A DNA stretch of 64,000 bases from Sipunculus nudus (Eukaryota; Annelida; Sipuncula; Golfingiida; Sipunculidae): assembly GCA_026874595.1 (NCBI GenBank), contig CM049313.1:29076008-29140007 (forward strand), given 5' to 3'. This document shows, piece after piece, positions 28,801 to 45,300 of this stretch (position 1 is the stretch's first letter; the number at the start of each line of letters is the position of its first letter). The position numbers and the translations under genes were made by a program. The notes beneath the pieces were generated by a model. That model searched no databases. It was not told the DNA's origin and worked only from the letters and a program-made list of their open reading frames with translations.

Positions 28801-31800
28801 ACTGCATCCGATCAGGTGTACAAAGCACCGTTTTTTCGCTACCGCCCACTAAAATACGACATTGATATAAATCTTGAAAAATGGTGAAGTTTTGAATAAT
28901 GAACTGGTCTGTACAACGCCCTTCGACGGCAAAATAATTTTTAAACTATACATCATTGGAAAGCACATTTAAAATTCTATCGATTAAACCCCGTCCGAAT
29001 AGGTGTACAACGCACCGTTTTCCGCTACCGCCCACTAAAATACGACATTAATATAAATCTTGAAAAATGGTGTAGTTTTGAATAAAGAACTGGTCTGTAC
29101 AACACCCTTCGACGGCAAAATCATATATAAACTATACATCATTGGAAAGTAGATTTAAAATTCTATCAATTCAACCCCGTCCCATTAGGTGTACAATGCA
29201 CCGTTTTTCCACTACCGCCCATTAAATACGACATAAATATGAATCTTGAAAAATGGTGTAGTTTTGAATAAAGAACTGGTCTGTACAACACCCTTTATCG
29301 AGAAAATCATATATAAACTATACATCATTGGAAAGCACATTTAAAATGCTATCGACTAAACTGCATCCGATCAGGTGTACAAAGCACCGTTTTTCCGCTA
29401 CCGCCCACTAAAATACGACATTAATATAAATCTTGAAAAATGGTGTAGTGTTGAATAATGAACTGGTCTGTTCAAACACCCTTCGACGGCAAAATCATAT
29501 ATAAACTATACATCATTGGAAAGCACATTTAAAATTCTATCGATAAAACCCCGTCCCATTAGGTGTAGAACGCACCGTTTTTTCCGCAACCGCCCACTAA
29601 AATACGACATTAATATGAATCTTGAAAAATGGTGTAGTTTTGAATAATGAACTGGTCTGTACAAAACCCTTCGACGGCAAAATCATATATAAACTATACA
29701 TCATTGGAAAGCACATTTAAAATTCTATCGATTAAACTGCATCCGATCAGGTGTACAAAGCACCGTTTTTCCGCTACCGCCCACTAAAATACGACATTAA
29801 TATGAATCTTGGAAAAATGGTGTAGTTTTGAATAATGAACTGGTCTGTACAAAACCCTTCGACGGCAAAATCATATATAAACTATACATCATTGGAAAGC
29901 ATATTTAAAATTCTATCGATTAAACCCCGTCCGAACAGGTGAAGAACGCACCGTTTTTCCGCTACCGCCCACTAAAATACGACATTAATATAAATCTTGA
30001 AAAATGGTGTAGTTTTGAATAATGAACTGGTCTGTACAACACCCTTCGACGGCAAAATCATATATAAACTATACATCATTGGAAAGCACATTTAAAATTC
30101 TATCGATTAAACCCCGTCCGAATAGGTGTACAACGCACCGTTTTTCTGCTACCACCCACTAAAATACGACATTTATATAAATCTTGAAAAATGGTGTAGT
30201 TTAGAAAAATGAACTGGTCTGTACAACACTCTTCGACGGCAAAATCATATATAAACTATACATCATTGGAAAGCACATTTAAAATGCTATCGACTAAACT
30301 GCATCCGATCAGGTGTACAAATCACCGTTTTTCCGCTACCGCCCACTAAAATACGACATTAATATAAATCTTGAAAAATGGTGTAGTTTTGAATAATGAA
30401 CTGGTCTGTACAACACCCTTAGACGGCAAAATCATATATAAACTATACATCATTGGAAAGCACATTTAAAATGCTATCGACTAAACTGCATCCGATCAGG
30501 TGTACAAAGCACCGTTTTTTCGCTACCGCCCACTAAAATACGACATTGATATAAATCTTGAAAAATGGTGTAGTTTTGAATAATGAACTGGTCTGTACAA
30601 CGCCCTTCGACGGCAAAATCATATATAAACTATACATCATTGGAAAGCACATTTAAAATTCTATCGATTAAACCCCGTCCGAATAGGTGTACAACGCACC
30701 GTTTTCCGCTACCGCCCACTAAAATACGACATTAATATAAATCTTGAAAAATGGTGTAGTTTTGAATAAAGAACTGGTCTGTACAACACCCTTCGACGGC
30801 AAAATCATATATAAACTATACATCATTGGAAAGCACATTTAAAATTCTATCAATTCAACCCCGTCCCATTAGGTGTACAATGCACCGTTTTTCCACTACC
30901 GCCCATTAAATACGACATTCATATAAATCTTGAAAAATGATGTAGTTTTGAATAATGAACTGGTCTGTACAACGCCCTTCCACGGCAAAATCATATATAA
31001 ACTATACATCATTGGAAAGCACATTTAAAATGCTATCGACTAAACTGCATCCGATCAGGTGTACAAAGCACCGTTTTTCCGCTACCGCCCACTAAAATAC
31101 GACATTCATATAAATCTTGAAAAATGGTGTAGTTTTGAATAATGAACTGGTCTGTACAACACCCTTCAACTGCAAAATCATATGTAAACTAGACATCATT
31201 CGAAAGCACATTTAATATTCTATCGATTAAACCCCGTCCGAATAGGTGTACAACTCACCGTTTTTCCGCTACCGCCCACTAAAATACGACATTAATATAA
31301 ATCTTGAAAAATGGTGTATTTTTGAATAATGAACTGGTCTGTACAACACCCTTCTACGGCAAAATCATATATAAACTATACATCATTGGAAAGTAGATTT
31401 AAAATGCTATCGATAAAACCCCGTCCCATTAGGTGTAGAACGCACCGTTTTTCCGCTACCGCCCAGTAAAATACGACATTCATATAAATCTTGAAAAATG
31501 GTGTAGTTTTGAATAATGAACTGGGGCTGTACAACACCCTTCGACGGCAAAATCAAATATAATCTATACATCATTGGAAAGCATATTTAAAATGCTATCG
31601 ACTAAACTGCACCGTTTTTGCGCTACCGCCCACTAAAATACGACATTGATATAAATCTTGAAAAATGATGTAGTTTAGAATAATGAACTGGTCTGTACAA
31701 CACCCTTCGACGGCAAAATCATATATAAACTATACATCATTGGAAAGTAGATTTAAAATGCTATCGATTTAACACCGTCCAATCAAGTGTACAACGCTCC

Positions 31801-34800
31801 GTTTTTCCGCTACCGCCCACTAAAATACGACATTAATATAAATCTTGAAAAATGGTGTAGTTTTGAATAATGAACTGGTCTGTACAACACCCTTCAACGG
31901 CAAAATCATATATAAACTATACATCATTGGAAAGCACATTCAAAATGCTATTGATTTAACCCCGTCCGATCAAGTGTACAACGCTCCGTCTTTCCGCTAC
32001 CGCCCAGTAAAATACGACATTCATATAAATCTTGAAAAATGGTGTATTTTTGAATAATGAACTGGGGCTGTACAACACCCTTCGACGGCAAAATCAAATA
32101 TGAATTATACATCATTGGGAAGCATATTTAAAATGCTATCGACTAAACTGCATCCGATCAGCTGTACAAAGCACCGTTTTTGCGTTACCGCCTACTAAAA
32201 TACGACATTCATATAAATCTTGAAAAATGGTGTAGTTTTGAATAATGAACTGGTCTGTACAACGCCCTTCGACGGCAAAATCATATATAAACTATACATC
32301 ATTGGAAAGCACATTTAAAATTCTATCGATTAAACCCCGTCCGATCAGGTGAAGAACGCACCGTTTTTCCGCTACCGCCCACTAAAATACGACATTAATA
32401 TAAATCTTGAAAAATGGTGTAGTTTTGAATAATGAACTGGTCTGTACAACACCCTTCGACGGGAAAATCATATATAAACTATACATCATTGGAAAGCACA
32501 TTTAAAATTCTATCGATTAAACCCCGTCCGAATAGGTGTACAACGCACCGTTTTTCTGCTACCACCCACTAAAATACGACATTAATATAAATCTTGAAAA
32601 ATGGTGTAGTTTAGAATAATGAACTGGTCTGTACAACACTCTTCGACGGCAAAATCATATATAAACTATACATCATTGGAAAGCACATGTAAAATGCTAT
32701 CAATTAAACCCCGTCCGATCAGGATTACAACACACCGTTTTTTCGCTACCGCCCACAAAAATACGACATTAATATGAATCTTGAAAAATGGTGTAGTTTT
32801 GAATAAAGAACTGGTCTGTACAACACTCTTTAACGGGAAAATCATATATAAACTTTACATCATTCGAAAATACATTTAAAATGCTATCGATTAAACCCCG
32901 TCCGAATAGGTGAACAACGCACCATTTTTTCCGCTACCGCCCACTAAATTACGACATTAATATAAATCTTGAAAAATGGTGTAGTTTTGAATAATGAACT
33001 GGTCTGTACAACACCCTTCGTCGGCAAAATCATATATAAACTATACATCATTGGAAAGCACATTTAAAATGCTATCGACTAAACTGCATCCGATCAGGTG
33101 TACAAAGCACCGTTTTTCCGCTACCGCCCAGTAAAATACGACATTCATATAAATCTTGAAAAATGGTGTAGTTTTGAATAATGAACTGGGGCTGTACAAC
33201 ACCCTTCGACGGCAAAATCAAATATAATCTATACATCATTGGAAAGCATATTTAAAATGCTATCGACTAAACTGCATCCGATCAGGTGTACAAAGCACCG
33301 TTTTTGCGCTACCGCCCACTAAAATACGACATTGATATAAATCTTGAAAAATGATGTAGTTTAGAATAATGAACTGGTCTGTACAACACCCTTCGACGGC
33401 AAAATCATATATAAACTATACATCATTGGAAAGCACATTTGAAATGATATCGATTAAACCCCGTCCCATTAGGTGTAGAACGCACCGTTTTTCCGCTACC
33501 GCCCACTAAAATACGACATTCATATAAATCTTAAAAAATGATGTAGTTTTGAATAATAAACTGGTCTGTACAACGCCCTTCCACGGCAAAATCATATATA
33601 AACTATACATCATTGGAAAGCACATTTAAAATGCTATCGACTAAACTGCATCCGATCAGGTGTACAAAGCACCGTTTTTCCGCTACCGCCCACTAAAATA
33701 CGACATTAATATAAATCTTGAAAAATGGTGTAGTTTTGAATAATGAACTGGTCTGTACAACACCCTTCAACTGCAAAATCATATGTAAACTAGACATCAT
33801 TCGAAAGCACATTTAATATTCTATCGATTAAACCCCGTCCGAATGGGTGTACAACTCACCGTTTTTCCGCTACCGCCCACTAAAATACGACATTAATATA
33901 AATCTTGAAAAATGGTGTAGTTTTGAATAATGAACTGGTCTGTACAACACCCTTCGAAGGGAAAATCATATATAAACTATACATCATTGGAAAGCAGATT
34001 TTAAATGCTATCGATTTAACACCGTCCAATCAAGTGTACAACGCTCCGTTTTTCCGCTACCGCCCACTAAAATACGACATTAATATAAATCTTGAAAAAT
34101 GGTGTAGTTTTGAATAATTAACTGGTCTGTACAACACCCTTCAACGGCAAAATCATATATAAACTAGACATCATTGGAAAGCACATTTAAAATTCTATCG
34201 ATTAAACCCCGTCCGAATAGGTGTACAACGCACCGTTTTTCCGCTACCGCCCACTAAAATACGACATTAATATAAATCTTGAAAAATGGTGCAGTTTTGA
34301 AAAATGAACTGGTCTGTACAACACTCTTCGACGGCAAAATCATATATAAACTATACATCATTGGAAAGCACATTTAAAATGCTATTGATTTAACCCCGTC
34401 CGATCAAGTGAACAACGCTCCGTCTTTCCGCTACCGCCCAGTAAAATACGACATTCATATAAATCTTGAAAAATGGTGCATTTTTGAATAATGAACTGGG
34501 GCTGTACAATACCCTTCGACGGCAAAATCAAATATGAATTATACATCATTGGAAAGCATATTTAAAATGCTATCGCCTAACTGCATCCGATCAGCTGTAC
34601 AAAGCACCGTTTTTGCGTTACCGCCTACTAAAATACGACATTAATATAAATCTTGAAAAATGGTGTAGTTTTGAATAATGAACTGGGGCTGTACAACACC
34701 CTTCGACGGCAAAATCATATATAAACTATACATCATTGAAATACACATTTAAAATGCTATTGATTAAACCCCGTCCAATCAGTTGTACAACGCACCGTTT

Positions 34801-37800
34801 TTGCGCTACCGCCCATTGAAATACGACATTAATATAAATCTTGAAAAATGGTGCATTTTTGAATAATGAAATGGGGCTGTACAACACCCTTCGACGGCAA
34901 AATCATATATAAACTATACATCATTGGAAAGCACATTAAAAATGATATCGATTAAACCCCGTCCCATTAGGTGTAGAACGCACCGTTTTTCCGCTACCGC
35001 CCACTAAAATACGACATTCATATAAATCTTGAAAAATGATGTAGTTTTGAATAATGAACTGGTCTGTACAACGCCCTTCCACGGCAAAATCATATATAAA
35101 CTATACATCATTGGAAAGCACATTTAAAATGCTATCGACTAAACTGCATCCGATCAGGTGTACAAAGCACCGTTTTTCCGCTACCGCCCAGTAAAATACG
35201 ACATTCATATAAATCTTGAAAAATGGTGTAGTTTTGAATAATGAACTGGTCTGTACAACACCCTTCAACTGCAAAATCATATGTAAACTAGACATCATTC
35301 GAAAGCACATTTAATATTCTATCGATTAAACCCCGTCCGAATAGGTGTACAACTCACCGTTTTTCCGCTACCGCCCACTAAAATACGACATTAATATAAA
35401 TCTTGAAAAATGGTGCATTTTTGAATAATGAACTGGTCTGTACAACACCCTTCTACGGCAAAATCATATATAAACTATACATCATTGGAAAGTAGATTTA
35501 AAATGCTATCGATAAAACCCCGTCCCATTAGGTGTAGAACGCACCGTTTTTCCGCTACCGCCCAGTAAAATACGACATTCATATAAATCTTGAAAAATGG
35601 TGTAGTTTTGAATAATGAACTGGGGCTGTACAACACCCTTCGACGGCAAAATCAAATATAATCTATACATCATTGGAAAGCATATTTAAAATGCTATCGA
35701 CTAAACTGCACCGTTTTTGCGCTACCGCCCACTAAAATACGACATTGATATAAATCTTGAAAAATGATGTAGTTTAGAATAATGAACTGGTCTGTACAAC
35801 ACCCTTCGACGGCAAAATCATATATAAACTATACATCATTGGAAAGTAGATTTAAAATGCTATCGATTTAACACCGTCCAATCAAGTGTACAACGCTCCG
35901 TTTTTCCGCTACCGCCCACTAAAATACGACATTAATATAAATCTTGAAAAATGGTGTAGTTTTGAATAATGAACTGGTCTGTACAACACCCTTCTACGGC
36001 AAAATCATATATAAACTATACATCATTGGAAAGTAGATTTAAAATGCTATCGATAAAACCCCGTCCCATTAGGTGTAGAACGCACCGTTTTTCCGCTACC
36101 GCCCAGTAAAATACGACATTCATATAAATCTTGAAAAATGGTGTAGTTTTGAATAATGAACTGGGGCTGTACAACACCCTTCGACGGCAAAATCAAATAT
36201 AATCTATACATCATTGGAAAGCATATTTAAAATGCTATCGACTAAACTGCACCGTTTTTGCGCTACCGCCCACTAAAATACGACATTGATATAAATCTTG
36301 AAAAATGATGTAGTTTAGAATAATGAACTGGTCTGTACAACACCCTTCGACGGCAAAATCATATATAAACTATACATCATTGGAAAGTAGATTTAAAATG
36401 CTATCGATTTAACACCGTCCAATCAAGTGTACAACGCTCCGTTTTTCCGCTACCGCTACCGCCCACTAAAATACGACATTAATATAAATCTTGAAAAATG
36501 GTGTAGTTTTGAATAATGAACTGGTCTGTACAACACCCTTCAACGGCAAAATCATATATAAACTATACATCATTGGAAAGCACATTTAAAATGCTATTGA
36601 TTTAACCCCGTCCGATCAAGTGTACAACGCTCCGTCTTTCCGCTACCGCCCAGTAAAATACGACATTCATATAAATCTTGAAAAATGGTGTAGTTTTGAA
36701 TAATGAACTGGGGCTGTACAACACCCTTCGACGGCAAAATCAAATATGAATTATACATCATTGGGAAGCATATTTAAAATGCTATCGACTAAACTGCATC
36801 CGATCAGCTGTACAAAGCACCGTTTTTGCGTTACCGCCTACTAAAATACGACATTCATATAAATCTTGAAAAATGGTGTAGTTTTGAATAATGAACTGGT
36901 CTGTACAACGCCCTTCGACGGCAAAATCATATATAAACTATACATCATTGGAAAGCACATTTAAAATTCTATCGATTAAACCCCGTCCGATCAGGTGAAG
37001 AACGCACCGTTTTTCCGCTACCGCCCACTAAAATACGACATTAATATAAATCTTGAAAAATGGTGTAGTTTTGAATAATGAACTGGTCTGTACAACACCC
37101 TTCGACGGGAAAATCATATATAAACTATACATCATTGGAAAGCACATTTAAAATTCTATCGATTAAACCCCGTCCGAATAGGTGTACAACGCACCGTTTT
37201 TCTGCTACCACCCACTAAAATACGACATTAATATAAATCTTGAAAAATGGTGTAGTTTAGAATAATGAACTGGTCTGTACAACACTCTTCGACGGCAAAA
37301 TCATATATAAACTATACATCATTGGAAAGCACATGTAAAATGCTATCAATTAAACCCCGTCCGATCAGGATTACAACACACCGTTTTTTCGCTACCGCCC
37401 ACAAAAATACGACATTAATATGAATCTTGAAAAATGGTGTAGTTTTGAATAAAGAACTGGTCTGTACAACACTCTTTAACGGGAAAATCATATATAAACT
37501 TTACATCATTCGAAAATACATTTAAAATGCTATCGATTAAACCCCGTCCGAATAGGTGAACAACGCACCATTTTTTCCGCTACCGCCCACTAAAATACGA
37601 CATTAATATAAATCTTGAAAAATGGTGTAGTTTTGAATAATGAACTGGTCTGTACAACACCCTTCGACGGCAAAATCATATATAAACTATACATCATTGG
37701 AAAGCACATTTAAAATGCTATCGACTAAACTGCATCCGATCAGGTGTACAAAGCACCGTTTTTCCGCTACCGCCCAGTAAAATACGACATTAATATAAAT

Positions 37801-38524
37801 CTTGAAAAATGGTGTAGTTTTGAATAATGAACTGGGGCTGTACAACACCCTTCGACGGCAAAATCAAATATAATCTATACATCATTGGAAAGCATATTTA
37901 AAATGCTATCGACTAAACTGCATCCGATCAGGTGTACAAAGCACCGTTTTTGCGCTACCGCCCACTAAAATACGACATTGATATAAATCTTGAAAAATGA
38001 TGTAGTTTAGAATAATGAACTGGTCTGTCCAACACCCTTCGACGGCAAAATCATATATAAACTATACATCATTGGAAAGCACATTTGAAATGATATCGAT
38101 TAAACCCCGTCCCATTAGGTGTAGAACGCACCGTTTTTCCGCTACCGCCCACTAAAATACGACATTCATATAAATCTTAAAAAATGATGTAGTTTTGAAT
38201 AATGAACTTGTCTGTACAACGCCCTTCCACGGCAAAATCATATATAAACTATACATCATTGGAAAGCACATTTAAAATGCTATCGACTAAACTGCATCCG
38301 ATCAGGTGTACAAAGCACCGTTTTTCCGCTACCGCCCACTAAAATACGACATTAATATAAATCTTGAAAAATGGTGTAGTTTTGAATAATGAACTGGTCT
38401 GTACAACACCCTTCAACTGCAAAATCATATGTAAACTAGACATCATTCGAAAGCACATTTAATATTCTATCGATTAAACCCCGTACGAATGGGTGTACAA
38501 CTCACCGTTTTTCCGCTACCGCCC

Positions 38525-41500
38525 ACTAAAATACGACATTCATATAAATCTTGAAAAATGGTGTAGTTTTGAATAATGAACTGGTCTGTACAACACCCTT
38601 CGAAGGGAAAATCATATATAAACTATACATCATTGGAAAGCAGATTTTAAATGCTATCGATTTAACACCGTCCAATCAAGTGTACAACGCTCCGTTTTTC
38701 CGCTACCGCCCACTAAAATACGACATTAATATAAATCTTGAAAAATGGTGTAGTTTTGAATAATGAACTGGTCTGTACAACACCCTTCAACGGCAAAATC
38801 ATATATAAACTAGACATCATTGGAAAGCACATTTAAAATTCTATCGATTAAACCCCGTCCGAATAGGTGTACAACGCACCGTTTTTCCGCTACCGCCCAC
38901 TAAAATACGACATTAATATAAATCTTGAAAAATGGTGCAGTTTTGAATAATGAACTGGTCTGTACAACACCCTTCGACGGCAAAATCATATATAAACTAT
39001 ACATCATTGGAAAGCACATTTAAAATGCTATTGATTTAACCCCGTCCGATCAAGTGAACAACGCTCCGTCTTTCCGCTACCGCCCAGTAAAATACGACAT
39101 TCATATAAATCTTGAAAAATGGTGCATTTTTGAATAATGAACTGGGGCTGTACAATACCCTTCGACGGCAAAATCAAATATGAATTATACATCATTGGAA
39201 AGCATATTTAAAATGCTATCGCCTAACTGCATCCGATCAGCTGTACAAAGCACCGTTTTTGCGTTACCGCCTACTAAAATTCGACATTAATATAAATCTT
39301 GAAAAATGGTGTAGTTTTGAATAATGAACTGGGGCTGTACAACACCCTTGGACAGCAAAATCATATATAAACTATACATCATTGAAATACACATTTAAAA
39401 TGCTATTGATTAAACCCCGTCCAATCAGTTGTACAACGCACCGTTTTTGCGCTACCGCCCACTAAAATACGATATTGATATAAATCTTGAAAAATGGTGT
39501 AGTTTTGAATAATGAACTGGTCTGTACAACGCCCTTCGACGGCAAAATCATATATAAACTATACATCATTGGAAAGCACATTTAAAATTCTATCGATTAA
39601 ACCCCGTCCGAATAGGTGTACAACGCACCGTTTTCCGCTACCGCCCACTAAAATACGACATTAATATAAATCTTGAAAAATGGTGTAGTTTTGAATAAAG
39701 AACTGGTCTGTACAACACCCTTCGACGGCAAAATCATATATAAACTATACATCATTGGAAAGCACATTTAAAATTCTATCAATTCAACCCCGTCCCATTA
39801 GGTGTACAATGCACCGTTTTTCCACTACCGCCCATTAAATACGACATAAATATGAATCTTCAAAAATGGTGTAGTTTTGAATAAAGAACTGGTCTGTACA
39901 ACACCCTTTAACGAGAAAATCATATATAAACTATACATCATTAGAAAGCACATTTAAAATGCTATCGACTAAACTGCATCCGATCAGGTGTACAAAGCAC
40001 CGTTTTTCCGCTACCGCCCAATAAAATACGACATTAATATGAATCTTGAAAAATGGTGTAGATTTGAATAAAGAACTGGTCTGTACAACACTCTTTAACG
40101 GGAACATCATATATAAACTATACACCATTCGAAAATACATTTAAAATGCTATCGATTAAACCCCGTCCGAATAGGTGAACAACGCACCGTTTTTCCGCTA
40201 CCGCCCACTAAAATACGACATTAATATAAATCTTGAAAAATGGTGTAGTTTTGAATAATGAACTGGTCTGTACAACACCCTTCGACGGCAAAATCATATA
40301 TAAACTATACATCATTGGAAAGCACATTTAAAATTCTATCGATAAAACCCCGTCCTATTAGGTGTAGAACGCACCGTTTTTCCGCTACCGCCCAGTAAAA
40401 TACGACATTCATATAAATCTTGAAAAATGGTGTAGTTTTGAATAATGAACTGGGGCTGTACAACACCCTTCGACGGCAAAATCAAATATAATCTATACAT
40501 CATTGGAAAGCATATTTAAAATGCTATCGACTAAACTGCACCGTTTTTGCGCTACCGCCCACTAAAATACGACATTGATATAAATCTTGAAAAATGATGT
40601 AGTTTAGAATAATGAACTGGTCTGTACAACACCCTTCGACGGCAAAATCATATATAAACTATACATCATTGGAAAGCACATTTAAAATTCTATCGATAAA
40701 ACCCCGTCCTATTAGGTGTAGAACGCACCGTTTTTCCGCTACCGCCCAGTAAAATACGACATTCATATAAATTTTGAAAAATGGTGTAGTTTTGAATAAT
40801 GAACTGGGGCTGTACAACACCCTTCGACGGCAAAATCAAATATAATCTATACATCATTGGAAAGCATATTTAAAATGCTATCGACTAAACTGCACCGTTT
40901 TTGCGCTACCGCCCACTAAAATACGACATTGATATAAATCTTGAAAAATGATGTAGTTTAGAATAATGAACTGGTCTGTACAACACCCTTCGACAGCAAA
41001 ATCATATATAAACTATACATCATTGGAAAGCACATTTAAAATGATATCGATTAAACCCCGTCCCATTAGGTGTAGAACGCACCGTTTTTCCGCTACCGCC
41101 CACTAAAATACGACATTCATATAAATCTTGAAAAATGATGTAGTTTTGAATAATGAACTGGTCTGTACAACGCCCTTCCACGGCAAAATCATATATAAAC
41201 TATACATCATTGGAAAGCACATTTAAAATGCTATCGACTAAACTGCATCCGATCAGGTGTACAAAGCACCGTTTTTCCGCTACCGCCCAGTAAAATACGA
41301 CATTCATATAAATCTTGAAAAATGGTGTAGTTTTGAATAATGAACTGGTCTGTACAACACCCTTCAACTGCAAAATCATATGTAAACTAGACATCATTCG
41401 AAAGCACATTTAATATTCTATCGATTAAACCCCGTCCGAATAGGTGTACAACTCACCGTTTTTCCGCTACCGCCCACTAAAATACGACATTAATATAAAT

Positions 41501-42392
41501 CTTGAAAAATGGTGTATTTTTTAATAATGAACTGGGGCTGTACAACACCCTTCTACGGCAAAATCATATATAAACTATACATCATTGGAAAGTAGATTTA
41601 AAATGCTATCGATAAAACCCCGTCCCATTAGGTGTAGAACGCACCGTTTTTCCGCTACCGCCCAGTAAAATACGACATTCATATAAATCTTGAAAAATGG
41701 TGTAGTTTTGAATAATGAACTGGGGCTGTACAACACCCTTCGACGGCAAAATCAAATATAATCTATACATCATTGGAAAGCATATTTAAAATGCTATCGA
41801 CTAAACTGCACCGTTTTTGCGCTACCGCCCACTAAAATACGACATTGATATAAATCTTGAAAAATGATGTAGTTTAGAATAATGAACTGGTCTGTACAAC
41901 ACCCTTCGACGGCAAAATCACATATAAACTATACATCATTGGAAAGTAGATTTAAAATGCTATCGATTTAACACCGTCCAATCAAGTGTACAACGCTCCG
42001 TTTTTCCGCTACCGCCCACTAAAATACGACATTAATATAAATCTTGAAAAATGGTGTAGTTTTGAATAATGAACTGGTCTGTACAACACCCTTCAACGGC
42101 AAAATCATATATAAACTATACATCATTGGAAAGCACATTTAAAATGCTATTGATTTAACCCCGTCCGATCAAGTGTACAACGCTCCGTCTTTCCGCTACC
42201 GCCCAGTAAAATACGACATTCATATAAATCTTGAAAAATGGTGTATTTTTGAATAATGAACTGGGGCTGTACAACACCCTTCGACGGCAAAATCAAATAT
42301 GAATAATACATCATTGGGAAGCATATTTAAAATGCTATCGACTAAACTGCATCCGATCAGCTGTACAAAGCACCGTTTTTGCGTTACCGCCT
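38525..42392 (+). repeat. 21-monomer higher-order repeat (3.87 kb), copy B1
   Basis: Equivalent of 12,692-16,559 in the second long segment (offset 25,833). It shows the same variant order and three truncated monomers near 40,540, 40,893 and 41,810. Differences from A1 include AATTCGAC near 39,280, AAATTTTG near 40,773, GACAGC near 40,994 and CACATA near 41,921. Confidence 0.9.
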
Positions 42393-45300
42393 ACTAAAAT
42401 ACGACATTCATATAAATCTTGAAAAATGGTGTAGTTTTGAATAATGAACTGGTCTGTACAACACCCTTCGAAGGGAAAATCATATATAAACTATACATCA
42501 TTGGAAAGCAGATTTTAAATGCTATCGATTTAACACCGTCCAATCAAGTGTACAACGCTCCGTTTTTCCGCTACCGCCCACTAAAATACGACATTAATAT
42601 AAATCTTGAAAAATGGTGTAGTTTTGAATAATGAACTGGTCTGTACAACACCCTTCAACGGCAAAATCATATATAAACTAGACATCATTGGAAAGCACAT
42701 TTAAAATTCTATCGATTAAACCCCGTCCGAATAGGTGTACAACGCACCGTTTTTCCGCTACCGCCCACTAAAATACGACATCAATATAAATCTTGAAAAA
42801 TGGTGCAGTTTTGAATAATGAACTGGTCTGTACAACACCCTTCGACGGCAAAATCATATATAAACTATACATCATTGGAAAGCACATTTAAAATGCTATT
42901 GATTTAACCCCGTCCGATCAAGTGAACAACGCTCCGTCTTTCCGCTACCGCCCAGTAAAATACGACATTCATATAAATCTTGAAAAATGGTGCATTTTTG
43001 AATAATGAACTGGGGCTGTACAATACCCTTCGACGGCAAAATCAAATATGAATTATACATCATTGGAAAGCATATTTAAAATGCTATCGCCTAACTGCAT
43101 CCGATCAGCTGTACAAAGCACCGTTTTTGCGTTACCGCCTACTAAAATACGACATTAATATAAATCTTGAAAAATGGTGTAGTTTTGAATAATGAACTGG
43201 GGCTGTACAACACCCTTGGACAGCAAAATCATATATAAACTATACATCATTGAAATACACATTTAAAATGCTATTGATTAAACCCCGTCCAATCAGTTGT
43301 ACAACGCACCGTTTTTGCGCTACCGCCCACTAAAATACGATATTGATATAAATCTTGAAAAATGGTGTAGTTTTGAATAATGAACTGGTCTGTACAACGC
43401 CCTTCGACGGCAAAATCATATATAAACTATACATCATTGGAAAGCACATTTAAAATTCTATCGATTAAACCCCGTCCGAATAGGTGTACAACGCACCGTT
43501 TTCCGCTACCGCCCACTAAAATACGACATTAATATAAATCTTGAAAAATGGTGTAGTTTTGAATAAAGAACTGGTCTGTACAACACCCTTCGACGGCAAA
43601 ATCATATATAAACTATACATCATTGGAAAGCACATTTAAAATTCTATCAATTCAACCCCGTCCCATTAGGTGTACAATGCACCGTTTTTCCACTACCGCC
43701 CATTAAATACGACATAAATATGAATCTTCAAAAATGGTGTAGTTTTGAATAAAGAACTGGTCTGTACAACACCCTTTAACGAGAAAATCATATATAAACT
43801 ATACATCATTAGAAAGCACATTTAAAATGCTATCGACTAAACTGCATCCGATCAGGTGTACAAAGCACCGTTTTTCCGCTACCGCCCAATAAAATACGAC
43901 ATTAATATGAATCTTGAAAAATGGTGTAGATTTGAATAAAGAACTGGTCTGTACAACACTCTTTAACGGGAACATCATATATAAACTATACACCATTCGA
44001 AAATACATTTAAAATGCTATCGATTAAACCCCGTCCGAATAGGTGAACAACGCACCGTTTTTCCGCTACCGCCCACTAAAATACGACATTAATATAAATC
44101 TTGAAAAATGGTGTAGTTTTGAATAATGAACTGGTCTGTACAACACCCTTCGACGGCAAAATCATATATAAACTATACATCATTGGAAAGCACATTTAAA
44201 ATTCTATCGATAAAACCCCGTCCTATTAGGTGTAGAACGCACCGTTTTTCCGCTACCGCCCAGTAAAATACGACATTCATATAAATCTTGAAAAATGGTG
44301 TAGTTTTGAATAATGAACTGGGGCTGTACAACACCCTTCGACGGCAAAATCAAATATAATCTATACATCATTGGAAAGCATATTTAAAATGCTATCGACT
44401 AAACTGCACCGTTTTTGCGCTACCGCCCACTAAAATACGACATTGATATAAATCTTGAAAAATGATGTAGTTTAGAATAATGAACTGGTCTGTACAACAC
44501 CCTTCGACGGCAAAATCATATATAAACTATACATCATTGGAAAGCACATTTAAAATTCTATCGATAAAACCCCGTCCTATTAGGTGTAGAACGCACCGTT
44601 TTTCCGCTACCGCCCAGTAAAATACGACATTCATATAAATCTTGAAAAATGGTGTAGTTTTGAATAATGAACTGGGGCTGTACAACACCCTTCGACGGCA
44701 AAATCAAATATAATCTATACATCATTGGAAAGCATATTTAAAATGCTATCGACTAAACTGCACCGTTTTTGCGCTACCGCCCACTAAAATACGACATTGA
44801 TATAAATCTTGAAAAATGATGTAGTTTAGAATAATGAACTGGTCTGTACAACACCCTTCGACGGCAAAATCATATATAAACTATACATCATTGGAAAGCA
44901 CATTTAAAATGATATCGATTAAACCCCGTCCCATTAGGTGTAGAACGCACCGTTTTTCCGCTACCGCCCACTAAAATACGACATTCATATAAATCTTGAA
45001 AAATGATGTAGTTTTGAATAATGAACTGGTCTGTACAACGCCCTTCCACGGCAAAATCATATATAAACTATACATCATTGGAAAGCACATTTAAAATGCT
45101 ATCGACTAAACTGCATCCGATCACGTGTACAAAGCACCGTTTTTCCGCTACCGCCCAGTAAAATACGACATTCATATAAATCTTGAAAAATGGTGTAGTT
45201 TTGAATAATGAACTGGTCTGTACAACACCCTTCAACTGCAAAATCATATGTAAACTAGACATCATTCGAAAGCACATTTAATATTCTATCGATTAAACCC